The notes under the pieces are model-generated. The model searched no databases, was not told the origin of the DNA, and saw only the letters and a program-made list of their open reading frames with translations. A DNA stretch of 64,000 bases, from positions 54,248 through 118,247 of the forward strand of contig JAGOWQ010000001.1 in the NCBI GenBank assembly GCA_018060185.1, given 5' to 3'. A program made the translations under genes and the position numbers. This document shows, piece after piece, positions 54,531-63,928 of this stretch; position 1 is the stretch's first letter, and every line of letters starts with the position of its first letter. Source of the stretch: Leptotrichiaceae bacterium (GTDB lineage Bacteria; Fusobacteriota; Fusobacteriia; Fusobacteriales; Leptotrichiaceae).

Positions 54531-54995
54531 CTATTTTTCCTCAGTTAATATTATTTCTACTATTTCATTTGGTGTTTTAGATTTTATTAATTTTTCTCTG
54601 AATTTATCTTCTCTTATTAACCTTGAAATTCTTGCTAATGTTTTTAAATATTCTTGGGTTTTATCCATTGGGCATAAAAACATAAAAAATATATTAACAT
54701 TTTCTTCATCAATACCGCCATATTCAATACCCTCTCTAGAAATTCCTACTGTCATTATCAATTCATCTACTGCATCTGTTTTAGCATGTGGTAAAGCTAC
54801 ATTTTTGCCTATTCCTGTAGATCCCATTTCTTCTCTTGCAAAAAGATCTTTTAACGCACCTTCTTCATCTTTAACTAAACCTAATTTTTTTATATTTTCA
54901 TAGAGCTCTTTAATAACACTATTTTTATTCTTTGATTTTAAATCTAATTCAATTGCTTCCACTTTAATATAATCTGCTATGTTTGTATTAGGCAT
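54531..54995 (-). CDS. PTS IIA domain protein, fructose/nitrogen type
   Basis: 154 residues. The phospho-accepting His is in NVALPHAKTDAVDE near residue 70. ELDLKSKNKNSVIKEL and the terminal KLIKSKTPNEIVEIIL are characteristic of EIIA-Fru/PtsN-like proteins. It overlaps the recO stop by eight bases and has GGAGG before its ATG. No other PTS gene is adjacent, so a regulatory (PtsN-like) role is more likely than sugar uptake. Confidence 0.87.
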   Translation of the reverse strand: MPNTNIADYIKVEAIELDLKSKNKNSVIKELYENIKKLGLVKDEEGALKDLFAREEMGSTGIGKNVALPHAKTDAVDELIMTVGISREGIEYGGIDEENVNIFFMFLCPMDKTQEYLKTLARISRLIREDKFREKLIKSKTPNEIVEIILTEEK

Positions 54996-55674
54996 TGTAC
55001 AAGTCCTCCATTATAAATTTTTTTATTTCTAATTTAACTCCTAAATGTTCATTTATATAATTTTCAAAAACCAATATTATTTTTTTTAAAATATTAACGT
55101 AATTATCAAATTCTTTTTGAATTTTAAAAAAATTTTTTTGTTTTTTAAATACATTAGATATCTCATTATGTTTAAACATTAAATTTATACCCATTATATC
55201 TTTTAATTCTTCCGTATCATATATCCCGTGTTCTAACATTAATTTTCTTAAATACAAAACCACAATATAATACTTATATCCTAATTCTAATTTTTCAATT
55301 TTTTCTATAAATTCAAATATTTCTATTAATTTATAAAAAAAATCATTTTTTTCATAATTTACATCGTATATTTTATTAACACTATCTAAAATATATAGTG
55401 AAATTTCTAATTTTTCAATATCTTTTGTTATATTTTCAAAATTTTTTATTAAATCTGATTCAATTACTGAATAAAACTCATTTTTTTTTCTTAATGTAAA
55501 TTCAGTTAAACACAGAGGATTATATGAACCTATACTTCTTTTTTTTGATTTTTTTATTCCATATACCATAGCAGATATTTTACCAATTTCTTCGCTAAAC
55601 AAAGTAAATCTTATATCAGATTCACCCACATCATTTTTTTTTAATACTAATCCCTTTATTTTAAGCATTTCCAT
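54988..55674 (-). CDS. recO: DNA repair protein RecO
   Basis: 228 residues. The N-terminal OB fold (KIKGLVLKKNDVGESDIRFTLFSEEIGKISAMVYG) is the mark of RecO, which loads RecA on SSB-coated DNA. The helical C-terminal part lacks the zinc cysteines of Gram-positive RecO. ATG 55674 and TTG 55680 are both possible starts; neither has a strong ribosome site. Confidence 0.85.
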   Translation of the reverse strand: MEMLKIKGLVLKKNDVGESDIRFTLFSEEIGKISAMVYGIKKSKKRSIGSYNPLCLTEFTLRKKNEFYSVIESDLIKNFENITKDIEKLEISLYILDSVNKIYDVNYEKNDFFYKLIEIFEFIEKIEKLELGYKYYIVVLYLRKLMLEHGIYDTEELKDIMGINLMFKHNEISNVFKKQKNFFKIQKEFDNYVNILKKIILVFENYINEHLGVKLEIKKFIMEDLYNA

Positions 55675-55688
55675 TTTCAAATCTCGTA

Positions 55689-56237
55689 TTATCTAAAATT
55701 TGAAAAATAATAAATTATTTGTGAGTTTCCATCTGTTACAGCTAATTTTGTTGGGTAAGTATATTCTCCTGATTTTTTATAATCACTAAAATTTACAGTA
55801 TATCCACTACTTTTAATCATTGTTAACCAATTATTTGAAAATATAAATTGATCTCCGTTTTTAGTCTGCGTTTTATTTGAAGTTATTCCTTTTAATTTGT
55901 TGAATACACTAAGAATATTGACTTCATCTTTAGCAAGTTTTTGTGTAACCGTCTGTTTTAAAGAAGGATAATATATAGTTTTGACATTCCCTTTTATTGT
56001 ATAAACTTCACCTTTATTTACATTAGGAGAAGTGATTGTTAATTTTAAAGTTCCGTTACTATAATTCATGATATATTTTTTTGTTTTGGTTGTTTTATTT
56101 AATTTTAAACTTTCAACTACATCTACTGTAAAACTTCCTTTTTCCCAAAAATTTTTAGAAAAAGAAAGCATTGAACTGGCTAAAAATAGAAACAATACTA
56201 TTAATCTCGTAACTCCTATATTCTTTATTTTTATCAT
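55689..56237 (-). CDS. LolA-like outer membrane lipoprotein carrier
   Basis: 182 residues from ATG 56237 (GAGGTG before it). Signal peptide, then a LolA/LolB-type beta sheet protein: FWEKGSFTVDVVESLKLN, TLKLTITSPNVNKGEVYTIKG, TIYYPSLKQTVTQ. It is expected to ferry lipoproteins across the periplasm and to pair with the LolCD-like exporter at 50319-52158. No lipobox. Confidence 0.8.
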   Translation of the reverse strand: MIKIKNIGVTRLIVLFLFLASSMLSFSKNFWEKGSFTVDVVESLKLNKTTKTKKYIMNYSNGTLKLTITSPNVNKGEVYTIKGNVKTIYYPSLKQTVTQKLAKDEVNILSVFNKLKGITSNKTQTKNGDQFIFSNNWLTMIKSSGYTVNFSDYKKSGEYTYPTKLAVTDGNSQIIYYFSNFR

Positions 56238-56297
56238 ATATTTCACCTCTTGTAATATTTAAGTATTTTTTATTAACTAATAGTATCTTAATTTTCT

Positions 56298-57218
56298 TTA
56301 GTTTGTCTGTGATGTCCCTTTATTTTTTTGGAATTCCTCTTGTATTTCATCATTAAGCTTTTCTTGTATTTCTCTATTTCTATTATTATTTATATCCCAT
56401 TTATAAACTAGCACATTTTGTATATCGTAAGCATTATATGAAGGCTTAAACCTTAATTCCTTTAGTTGTTTAAAAGCATTGAGTTCTTTTATAATAAACG
56501 TTCCTATTCTAAGACCTCTTGGAAATACATCACTAGTTCCTGAAGTATCTATATCAAAAACAGCATTATCCGATACATTTTCATTATAATTAAATATAGA
56601 AAAAGTACCGTTTCCATTTCCTCTTAAAATTTGCATATGTTCTTTATTTAATACAACGCTTATCCTTGATTTTTTACTAGTTAGTAAAATAACTTCTGCA
56701 TAAGTATCGCCTAATTTGGATATTTTACCTATTAAATAACCATCGTACATAACTGGAAAATTAAGTTCTAATCCATCATTTGTCCCTTTATTTATGAAAA
56801 TTCTTTCTGATGAATTTAAATTTTCCACTGATATGACATCAGCTGCAATATATTCTGAATTATTTTTACTTTTCATATCAAGCATTGATCTAAGTTTTTC
56901 ATTTTCTTTTTTCAAATTTTCTAATTCCATGTTTTGAACTCTAATCTTTTGAAGTTCAAAATCTCTTTTTTTATTTTTTTCAGTGTATTCTTCTAAATAA
57001 GTTATATTTTGAATTTTTGTTTTTAATTTTAAAGTTTGCTCATATATCAAGCTTTTTACATTTACTAGTTTGAAATTAATTTCATTTGCTACTCCGTCAA
57101 AAAAACTATAAGAAGATACTATTCTACCTCTAAATATAAAAAGTACAAGTACAATTAAAATTAATATAATAATATTTCTAGCTTGTTTTCTTCTATTAGG
57201 AGTTCTATTATTCTTCAT
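56298..57218 (-). CDS. mreC: Rod shape-determining protein MreC
   Basis: 306 residues: one N-terminal helix, a coiled coil (about 70-125), then the MreC beta domain with ISVENLNSSERIFINKGTNDGL, GYLIGKISKLGDTYAEVILLTS and PRGLRIGTF. Organises cell-wall elongation with MreB/RodA. GGAGGG precedes the ATG. Confidence 0.92.
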   Translation of the reverse strand: MKNNRTPNRRKQARNIIILILIVLVLFIFRGRIVSSYSFFDGVANEINFKLVNVKSLIYEQTLKLKTKIQNITYLEEYTEKNKKRDFELQKIRVQNMELENLKKENEKLRSMLDMKSKNNSEYIAADVISVENLNSSERIFINKGTNDGLELNFPVMYDGYLIGKISKLGDTYAEVILLTSKKSRISVVLNKEHMQILRGNGNGTFSIFNYNENVSDNAVFDIDTSGTSDVFPRGLRIGTFIIKELNAFKQLKELRFKPSYNAYDIQNVLVYKWDINNNRNREIQEKLNDEIQEEFQKNKGTSQTN

Positions 57219-57312
57219 TATTTTATGAACCCTCCAAATTTTTAATTACTTCTTAAAATTATACTATATTTTTTAATCTTTGTAAATGACTTGTTATAAT
57301 ATTTAAGTATTT

Positions 57313-59790
57313 CTATTCTTCTACATATTCTTTTATTATGTTTTCTGCTTTTTGAACTATTTCATCATAAGTTCCATCAGGTTTAAATTTTTCAAGAACA
57401 GCTACTTCTATTTTCTTAGATTTTGGAAATTTCATATATCTAGAATAAGCTTCGAAAGCCCCTTTTATTCCTAAACACTGAACTTCAACATCTAATTCTT
57501 TTGCTATTATTGCAAACACTTTTTTAAATTTATTAACTTTTCCATTTTTTGTCCTAGCTCCTTCAGGAAATATTAAAACATTTCTTCCTGCTTTAACATG
57601 TGCTGCTATTTCTTCTACACTTTTTTTTATATTTTTATTTATATCTACCACTATAACATTTCCATTTACTACAAGGGATTTTAATATTCCTTTTTTAAAA
57701 TACCAATCTATAGCTAAAAACATTGTATTATATAATATACTTCTAGGTAGCAAACTACTAAGTACTAGTGCATCTATAAAACTTTGATGATTTGAAACAA
57801 ATATTTGTGGACCTTCTTCTATTTTATTTCTATCTATTCTTTTTAATCTAAAATATAACTTTATGACTAAATCAAACATAGGTCTTAAAACTTTTATTAT
57901 CCACATATTTCTTTTAGGAACATTAGGCGCTTCATCTATTATCTTTTTCCAATCAACTTCAAAATCTTCCATTTTTGTTGCCTTTTCTTCAACAAATTCT
58001 GAAAGCAATTTTAGATTTGGTATTTTTAAAAATTGTTCTTCGTCTATTTTAATACCAAAGCTATTTTCAATATATGCTAAAAACTCAACTACATCTAATG
58101 AGTCCATCCCTATTTCTAATTCCAGATTTTCTTCAGGATTAGGTTCTATCCCCTTCATTTTTTTCACATATTCTTTTAACATTTTATATATTTCATTTGT
58201 TGGTTCTTCTATTTTTTTCTTTTCAATATTGTTTTTATTATAAATATTAGGTAACATAAATCTTCTAATTTTACCCATTCTTGTTTTAGGAAGTTCCTCT
58301 TCAAATATTTTATAATCTAGTATTTTTTCATAGTTATGCACATTTAAATTATAATCTTCTATTACATTTTTTATGTATTCTTTTGTATTAGTAATTCCTC
58401 TTTTTCTAAATTCTAATAATTCTGGAACTATAATAGCAACTAATTTATCATTATGACCAAATACTCCTATCTCTTTTATTAAATAATTACTTTTAGATAT
58501 TACATTATTTTCTAAAGATTCAGGATCTATATTTTTCCCATTAGATAAAACTATCATTGAATTTTTTCTTCCTCGTATTGATATATACCCTTCATTATCT
58601 ATATTTGCCAAATCTCCTGTTTTAAACCATCCATCTTCAGTCATCACTTCTGATGTTTTTTCAGGTTTATTATAATACCCTTTCATAACTATAGGACCTT
58701 TAACCCACAATTCTTCATCTATAACTTTTACATCTACATTAAAAAGTTTTTTACCTATTGTACCTATTTTTCTCTCTTTTATAGAATTAACTCCTATTAC
58801 TGGAGATGTTTCTGTTAATCCGTATCCTTCAAGACAATAAATACCTATTACTTCATAGAATTCTCCTATTTCAGTATCTAACTTAGCTCCTCCAGATACT
58901 ATAAATCTCAAATTTCCACCAAATTTTTCATGAACTTTACTAAATACTTTTCTTCTAAATGGAAATAATTTTATCTTCGTCATTATTTTATAGATAGTTC
59001 TTGTTATAAATTTTGCATCTATTTGCTGTTTTATTCCATCATAGAAAAGTTTAAATACTCTAGGAACACCAATTAAAGCAGTTACTCTATTTTTTGCAAG
59101 AGCTTCCAGTATTTCTTTACTTGCAATTTTTTCTACAAATACAACCGATACTTGTTTTCTCATCATTAATAGCACTGTAGCTGTCAGTGGTAAAATATGA
59201 TGAAACGGTAAAAGTGCAAGTATTTGATCTCTATGATCAAATATTCCTTTCTCATATATCCCTTCTATTTCAGAATCAAGATTATTGTAAGTAAGCATTA
59301 CACCTTTAGGTACTCCTGTTGTTCCAGAAGTATACAACATTACAGCTGTTTCTTCTTTTTCAGGATTATATAATTCAAATTCACTTTTTTTTATTTTTCC
59401 TAACTTTTCTTCTTCTATTTTAAAATTATCTACATTAATAACTTTTATTTTGTCCTTTAAAGAATAGTTTGTTAATGCTTCCAAAATATTTTTTTCTGTT
59501 TCATTAGAACAAGCAACTAGTTCTGGGTGAGAGTCTTCTAAAACATATAAAATTTCCTTTGGAGTACTTAACGCATCTATTGTTATAACAGGAGATTTTT
59601 TATCCCATATTGCAAAAAAACTATATATCCATTCAGGTCTATTCTCCATAACGATTAAAGCAAATTTATTATTTTTTAAAAAAATAACATATTCTGAAAA
59701 ATATTTTATATTATTTATCAAATCTTTATAATTAATGTGGTTATTTTCAAAATCTACTAGTGCAAGTCTATCAGTTTTTTCTAGAAACAT
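57313..59790 (-). CDS. AMP-forming acyl ligase fused to ACP and PlsC acyltransferase
   Basis: 825 residues from ATG 59790 (AAAGGAG before it). About 1-500 is an acyl-CoA/ACP synthetase: LYTSGTTGVPKGVML, GYGLTETSP, WFKTGDLANID. About 525-600 is an acyl carrier domain with the phosphopantetheine Ser in EIGMDSLDVVEF. About 640-825 is a PlsC acyltransferase: SNHQSFIDAL (HX4D) and FPEGARTKNGK. Aas of E. coli combines ligase and acyltransferase; here the carrier domain is built in. Likely makes acyl-ACP and passes it to a lysophospholipid. Confidence 0.9.
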   Translation of the reverse strand: MFLEKTDRLALVDFENNHINYKDLINNIKYFSEYVIFLKNNKFALIVMENRPEWIYSFFAIWDKKSPVITIDALSTPKEILYVLEDSHPELVACSNETEKNILEALTNYSLKDKIKVINVDNFKIEEEKLGKIKKSEFELYNPEKEETAVMLYTSGTTGVPKGVMLTYNNLDSEIEGIYEKGIFDHRDQILALLPFHHILPLTATVLLMMRKQVSVVFVEKIASKEILEALAKNRVTALIGVPRVFKLFYDGIKQQIDAKFITRTIYKIMTKIKLFPFRRKVFSKVHEKFGGNLRFIVSGGAKLDTEIGEFYEVIGIYCLEGYGLTETSPVIGVNSIKERKIGTIGKKLFNVDVKVIDEELWVKGPIVMKGYYNKPEKTSEVMTEDGWFKTGDLANIDNEGYISIRGRKNSMIVLSNGKNIDPESLENNVISKSNYLIKEIGVFGHNDKLVAIIVPELLEFRKRGITNTKEYIKNVIEDYNLNVHNYEKILDYKIFEEELPKTRMGKIRRFMLPNIYNKNNIEKKKIEEPTNEIYKMLKEYVKKMKGIEPNPEENLELEIGMDSLDVVEFLAYIENSFGIKIDEEQFLKIPNLKLLSEFVEEKATKMEDFEVDWKKIIDEAPNVPKRNMWIIKVLRPMFDLVIKLYFRLKRIDRNKIEEGPQIFVSNHQSFIDALVLSSLLPRSILYNTMFLAIDWYFKKGILKSLVVNGNVIVVDINKNIKKSVEEIAAHVKAGRNVLIFPEGARTKNGKVNKFKKVFAIIAKELDVEVQCLGIKGAFEAYSRYMKFPKSKKIEVAVLEKFKPDGTYDEIVQKAENIIKEYVEE

Positions 59791-59906
59791 AGATTCTCCT
59801 TTCAAATTTGTCATATTTATATTTTAATATTCATTAATATCTTAGTACACATTATAACATATTTTCATTATTAAAAAAATATCTAAATAATTTATGATAT
59901 TTAAAA

Positions 59907-59951
59907 ATAAGAGTTTTTCATTTTAAAAATTAATAAAACTCTCTTATTTTT
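59907..59951. terminator. Terminator after asnA
   Basis: AATAAGAG (59907-59914) and CTCTTATT (59941-59948), with TTTT/AAAA extending the stem, followed by T residues on the minus strand. Confidence 0.7.
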
Positions 59952-59966
59952 AACAGTTATTTTAAA

Positions 59967-60977
59967 TTATAATAAATTAATTCCATTTTGTTCACATAAA
60001 TGAACTATATCATCTGGCCATATGGAAGCCTGTACTTCTCCAATATGAGCTTTTTGAAGTAGAAACATACATATTCTTGACTGACCAATTCCACCTCCTA
60101 TTGTCAAAGGTAATTCTCCACTTAACAATAATTTATGATATTCTAATTTTTTTCTTTCTTCTAGTCCCAATTCTGTTAATTGTTTATTTAACGAATCTTT
60201 ATCAACTCTTATTCCCATTGAGGACAATTCCAGAGATCTCTCTAAAACTGGATTCCACATTATTAAGTCTCCATTTAAATCCCAATCATCATAATCAGGT
60301 GCTCTTTTATCGTGTCTTTTTCCTGAGTTTAAAATTTTCCCTATTTGCATTATAAATATAGCTCCTTTTTCTTTGGAAAATTCATTTTCTCTCTCTTCTG
60401 GTGTTAACTTTGGATACATATTTTCTAATTCTTGAGAAGTAATAAAAGTTACCTCTTCAGGCAGAAATGTTTCAATTTTATCATATTTTTGAGATAACAT
60501 ATTTTGTGTATTTTTAAAAACCTTAAATATTTTTCTAACTGTTTCTTTTAAATAATCAAAATTTCTATCCTCAACTCTTATTACTTTTTCCCAATCCCAT
60601 TGATCAACATAAATTGAATGAGTATTGTCCAAGTCTTCATCTCTTCTTATAGCATTCATATCTGTATAAATTCCTTCTCCTAGAGGAACATCGTATCTTT
60701 TTAATGCTAATCTTTTCCATTTTGCTAATGAATGAACAATTTCAATAGTATCACTAGGCATTTCCTTCATTTCAAATGATACTGGTTTTTCTACACCATT
60801 CAAATTATCATTTAATCCTGTTATTTTTCTCACAAATAAAGGAGCAGATATTCTTGTTAACCCCAATTCTTTAGCTAACTCTTTTTCAAAAAAATCTTTC
60901 GTAACTTTAATACTTATTTCCGTTTCCATAATTCCATATTTTGAGTCGTAGTTTTCAGGTATAATTACACTTGACAT
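59967..60977 (-). CDS. asnA: Aspartate-ammonia ligase
   Basis: Makes asparagine from aspartate, ammonia and ATP. 336 residues, class II tRNA-synthetase fold. IYVDQWDWEKVI, the stretch APLFVRKITGLNDNLNGVEKPV and GGGIGQSRICMFLL near the C-terminus are family signatures. Promoter with 17-base spacing; terminator downstream. Monocistronic. Confidence 0.97.
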   Translation of the reverse strand: MSSVIIPENYDSKYGIMETEISIKVTKDFFEKELAKELGLTRISAPLFVRKITGLNDNLNGVEKPVSFEMKEMPSDTIEIVHSLAKWKRLALKRYDVPLGEGIYTDMNAIRRDEDLDNTHSIYVDQWDWEKVIRVEDRNFDYLKETVRKIFKVFKNTQNMLSQKYDKIETFLPEEVTFITSQELENMYPKLTPEERENEFSKEKGAIFIMQIGKILNSGKRHDKRAPDYDDWDLNGDLIMWNPVLERSLELSSMGIRVDKDSLNKQLTELGLEERKKLEYHKLLLSGELPLTIGGGIGQSRICMFLLQKAHIGEVQASIWPDDIVHLCEQNGINLL

Positions 60978-61034
60978 ATTATTCTCCTTATTAATTATTT
61001 TTTATTCCATAAAATAACTTTTTGACTTAGGTAA

Positions 61035-61063
61035 ATAATAGCAAAAAGAATATCTTTTGTCAA
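61035..61063 (-). promoter_or_regulatory. Promoter of asnA
   Basis: Minus strand: TTGACA (61058-61063), 17 bases, TATTAT (61035-61040). Strong. Confidence 0.75.
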
Positions 61064-61157
61064 TTTTATGTATTGTGTTATTTATTATAAGTATTTTTAA
61101 GTATTTTTGATATTTTTCATATCATAATTTTTAAAATACTTTGAAAGAAAAAAGTCC

Positions 61158-61187
61158 TTGACAATATTTATTTAAATATGATAATAT
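61158..61187 (+). promoter_or_regulatory. Promoter of the tRNA cluster
   Basis: TTGACA (61158-61163), 18 bases, TAATAT (61182-61187), about 15 bases before the first tRNA. Confidence 0.7.
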
Positions 61188-61202
61188 AATTGGGTAACGT
61201 GT

Positions 61203-61289
61203 GGGTGGATGTCCGAACGGCTAAGGGACCGGTCTTGAAAACCGGCGAAATCGCAAGATGTCTGGGTTCGAATCCCAGTCCACCCGCCA
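61203..61289 (+). tRNA. tRNA-Ser (UGA)
   Basis: Acceptor arms GGGTGGA / TCCACCC, long variable arm, anticodon TGA at 61236-61238 in a CCGGT/ACCGG stem, TTCGAAT T-loop, CCA encoded at 61287-61289. Confidence 0.97.
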
Positions 61290-61308
61290 TTACTAATTGA
61301 ATAATTGT

Positions 61309-61402
61309 GGAGAAGTGGCAGAGAGGCCGAATGCGCTCCCCTGCTAAGGGAGTATCCGGGCTGAAACCTGGATCGAGGGTTCAAATCCCTCCTTCTCCGC
61401 CA
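61309..61402 (+). tRNA. tRNA-Ser (GCU)
   Basis: Acceptor arms GGAGAAG / CTTCTCC, anticodon GCT at 61343-61345 in a CTCCC/GGGAG stem, long variable arm, TTCAAAT T-loop, CCA encoded. Confidence 0.97.
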
Positions 61403-61439
61403 TTTTTTTATAAAATTTTGTAACATTATTATATACTGT

Positions 61440-61516
<77 letters not shown>

Positions 61517-61521
61517 TTTTT

Positions 61522-62376
61522 TTATTCCACATCCAAAGGAACTTTTTTTATTGGCTTAGGAAATTCACTTTCTAATATTTTTATATCTTCTTCTAGTAAA
61601 ATGATATTTTTACAATCTACTATTTCTTTCATATGAACTAATTGAGAAGATTTAGGAATAGACACTGTATTTTCTTTTGTCATTATGTAAGAAAGTAAAA
61701 CTTGAACAGGAGATATATTATATTTTTTACTTACTTTTATAATACTAACTGATGAAAGTAATTTTTCTCTTAATTTTCCAGCCTGTGCTATGGGACAATA
61801 AGCCATTGTAATTATATTATTTTTATCAGTATAAGGTTTTAAAGAAAATTCTATTCCTCTCGATCCTAGATGATATAAAACTTGATTAACCATACAACTG
61901 TTTTCTGTTGATAATCCCATTATTTCTTCCATATCATCTATATCCATGTTTGATACTCCCCAACGTTTTATTTTACCATCTTTTATAAGTTTTATCATAC
62001 ATTCTTCTGTCTCTTTTAATGGAGTATTTCCCCTCCAATGAAGTAAATATAGATCAAGATAATCTATTTTCATTCTTTTCAATGAATTTTCACATGATTT
62101 AAATATATATTCCTTTCCTGCATTGCTAGGCAATACTTTAGAAACAAGAAATAAATCATCTCTATCATATCCCTTTATTGCTTCTCCTATTAATTTTTCA
62201 CTATTCCCATTACCATACATTTCTGCAGTGTCTATTAATTTTATCCCGTTGTCCAAAGCATACTTTATACTTTCTAATTCTTCTTTTCTTTTTGAAAAGG
62301 AGTCTCCCATTTTCCAACTTCCTATTCCTAAATTAGATAATTTTGTACCATCAAGCAATTTTATTTCTTTTGTCAT
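61522..62376 (-). CDS. Aldo/keto reductase
   Basis: NADPH-dependent carbonyl reductase of the AKR superfamily, 284 residues. IDTAEMYGNGNSEKLIGEAI near residue 48 holds the catalytic Asp and Tyr, VSKVLP the Lys, and YLLHW the His. PVQVLLSYIMTKENTVSIPKSSQ is the usual cofactor region. AAGGTGGAG precedes the ATG. Its stop is six bases from the end of the convergent tRNA-Arg. Substrate unknown. Confidence 0.92.
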   Translation of the reverse strand: MTKEIKLLDGTKLSNLGIGSWKMGDSFSKRKEELESIKYALDNGIKLIDTAEMYGNGNSEKLIGEAIKGYDRDDLFLVSKVLPSNAGKEYIFKSCENSLKRMKIDYLDLYLLHWRGNTPLKETEECMIKLIKDGKIKRWGVSNMDIDDMEEIMGLSTENSCMVNQVLYHLGSRGIEFSLKPYTDKNNIITMAYCPIAQAGKLREKLLSSVSIIKVSKKYNISPVQVLLSYIMTKENTVSIPKSSQLVHMKEIVDCKNIILLEEDIKILESEFPKPIKKVPLDVE

Positions 62377-62435
62377 ATCTCCACCTTTTTATCATATTTT
62401 AACCTTATATTATAAATATCCGATTATACCATATA

Positions 62436-62617
62436 TTAATTTTTTTTACCTAAAGCGTATGCTCTTATTGCATTTTCCCAGTAAATTCAAGAAGTTTGTC
62501 AACATTCGACATCGCTTTTTCCAATTTCATAGGCTCATTTATTATATCTAAAACTACATCTATTCCATTTCCATAAATATCATTTAACTGTAAAGCTGAA
62601 CTTCCAACTACAGCCTC
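62436..62617 (-). pseudogene. Glycerate kinase, C-terminal remnant
   Basis: The minus-strand frame from 62617 reads AVVGSSALQLNDIYGNGID, then VLDIINEPMKLEKAMSN, matching the end of glycerate kinases (GarK/GlxK), which have IALAGSL..., GIDAAFSIIPGPMSLEEAM. Near 62475 the phase shifts by one base and continues as ENAIRAYALGKKN to the stop at 62436-62438, again the expected terminus. So it is the last sixty or so codons of a lost gene, with one frameshift. Confidence 0.75.
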
Positions 62618-62954
62618 CTAATTCTCTTGATAATTTATTTATATTTATTAAATCATTTAATAATAGTTTTAACAATATTAAATCTCTTCTACTTTCCATA
62701 GAAAGTTTTTCAATAGAATTAAGTAAATTATCAAAATTCATTGTTTCACTACTCTCTTCTAATTTTATATTCCCGTCAATATTTAATATCCTACTTTTTA
62801 TTCTATTCACTGATAATAGAAAATTCAGATTTCCTATTTCATATCTGACTTTTCGTTCATTTATTCTTAAATCTCCTGATATTTCTTTAATTCTCCTATT
62901 TGGATTTTTTATAATATAATCATATAATTCTTTAGTCTTTGAATTTATATTCAT
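62580..62954 (-). pseudogene. Truncated transcription regulator (BglG/PRD-like N-terminus)
   Basis: From ATG 62954, preceded by GGAGG, the frame encodes a helix-turn-helix region: TKELYDYIIKNPNRRIKEI, then DLRINERKVRYEIGNL, the opening of BglG-type regulators, and a second region LILLKLLLNDLININKLSRELG that should go on into a second HTH. Instead the sequence runs at about 62618 into the glycerate kinase remnant in another phase and stops after GCSWKFSFTVK. Normal length would be several hundred residues. It is a deletion product. An in-frame ATG further up (63098) has AGGAG but the extra residues are not recognised. Confidence 0.7.
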
Positions 62955-63565
62955 ATTTTTCCTCCAGACTTCCTTACTTCCATAATACCCTAGATTTATC
63001 AATAAAAAAGATACACTTTTTGTTAATCTCCTTTTACAAAACATTTCAAAATAAAAGACTGTACCTACATTTTCTATATCTGTACCTATCTTTTCCATAT
63101 ATTTCAAAAATCTCCTATACTTATTTACTCCTTTTTCTCATTTAAAAATATCTATGGATAAATGAATAGTATTCAAATAAAAAACTACTCAATTTATATA
63201 AAAATTCTAAAAAATACTTGACAAAAATAAATATATATCATATAATTCTTGATTAAAGAAAAACAAAGATAATTTCTTACACTACTGAATAAATAGCTAA
63301 ATAATTGTTCATTAAAATTAATTTTAATCAAAAGAAAAAGTTTTGAATATGAATCACCTGTGAATATATTAGTAGCATTGATATTATCAGTAATTAGCTT
63401 TTATGAAAATGATGTAACAAGTAAAATTAGTAGTATCACCCTAGCACCAATTTTTTTAATGTGAAACCGTCTGGTAAACTAAGACATCGTATGAAAAATT
63501 GTAATTTACCAGAAAAAAATTGTTGCGATATACACTAATATAACTTTTCTTAGAAGGGAGGCAGT
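62955..63565. other. Gene-poor stretch before the small lipoproteins
   Basis: About 600 bases. It holds the upstream region of the truncated regulator, a near-perfect plus-strand promoter (63218-63246), a coding-like plus-strand stretch without start codon (about 63298-63464, FEYESPVNILVALILSVI) and a hairpin CTGGTAAA/TTTACCAG (63471-63512). No intact gene. Confidence 0.5.
63218..63246 (+). promoter_or_regulatory. Consensus sigma-70 promoter
   Basis: TTGACA (63218-63223), exactly 17 bases, TATAAT (63241-63246), a complete consensus. The next gene start is 320 bases away, so a long leader or non-coding transcript is implied. Confidence 0.8.
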
Positions 63566-63694
63566 ATGTCAAGAATATTCAAAATATTAGTTATTACAGC
63601 TTCGATGATGTCATTATTTAATTGTAGTACAGCACTAAGATGTGAATTAGGATCACAAACGGCTTGTATAGATTATAATAAGGGACTAAAATAA
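63566..63694 (+). CDS. Micro-lipoprotein, 42 residues
   Basis: GGGAGG four bases before the ATG at 63566. MSRIFKILVITASMMSLFNC ends in a lipobox-like LFNC; the mature part of 23 residues has Cys in RCELGSQTACIDY. Stop at 63692-63694 overlaps a terminator. The size and shape recall bacteriocin-release and entericidin-type lipoproteins, but I recognise no family. Confidence 0.65.
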   Translation: MSRIFKILVITASMMSLFNCSTALRCELGSQTACIDYNKGLK

Positions 63695-63722
63695 AAGTTG
63701 AATTTCCATTCAACTTTTTTTA
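63693..63722 (+). terminator. Terminator after the first micro-lipoprotein
   Basis: AAAAGTTGAAT and ATTCAACTTTT around TTCC, followed by T residues. Confidence 0.88.
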
Positions 63723-63805
63723 TAAGAAATTTTGAAAATGATAAAAGAGAAGATTTTCAATAATCTAGAAAACTAAAAATTATTATAATGTAAGGAGTAG
63801 GGAAG

Positions 63806-63928
63806 ATGAATAAAATAAAATTTTTAATATTAATGGTTATGTCTGTAATAATGCTAAATTCTTGTTTTGCTTTGTGGGCGGCATCACAATCAGGCACAGG
63901 TAAATATTGTGGATTGAGAAATTGTTAA
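63806..63928 (+). CDS. Micro-lipoprotein, 40 residues
   Basis: AAGGAG then ATG at 63806. MNKIKFLILMVMSVIMLNSC is a signal peptide with lipobox LNSC, then FALWAASQSGTGKYCGLRNC with two more cysteines. Similar build to the 42-residue gene upstream. The second half lies in a repeated unit that continues, degenerate, to the window end. Confidence 0.65.
   Translation: MNKIKFLILMVMSVIMLNSCFALWAASQSGTGKYCGLRNC

Noticed and set aside
61172..61426. 84-codon minus-strand open frame
   Set aside because: It is the complement of the two tRNA-Ser genes, whose structure is decisive.
63298..63464. Open plus-strand stretch upstream of the small lipoproteins
   Set aside because: No start codon or ribosome site and unrecognised; kept only as a note in the gap.
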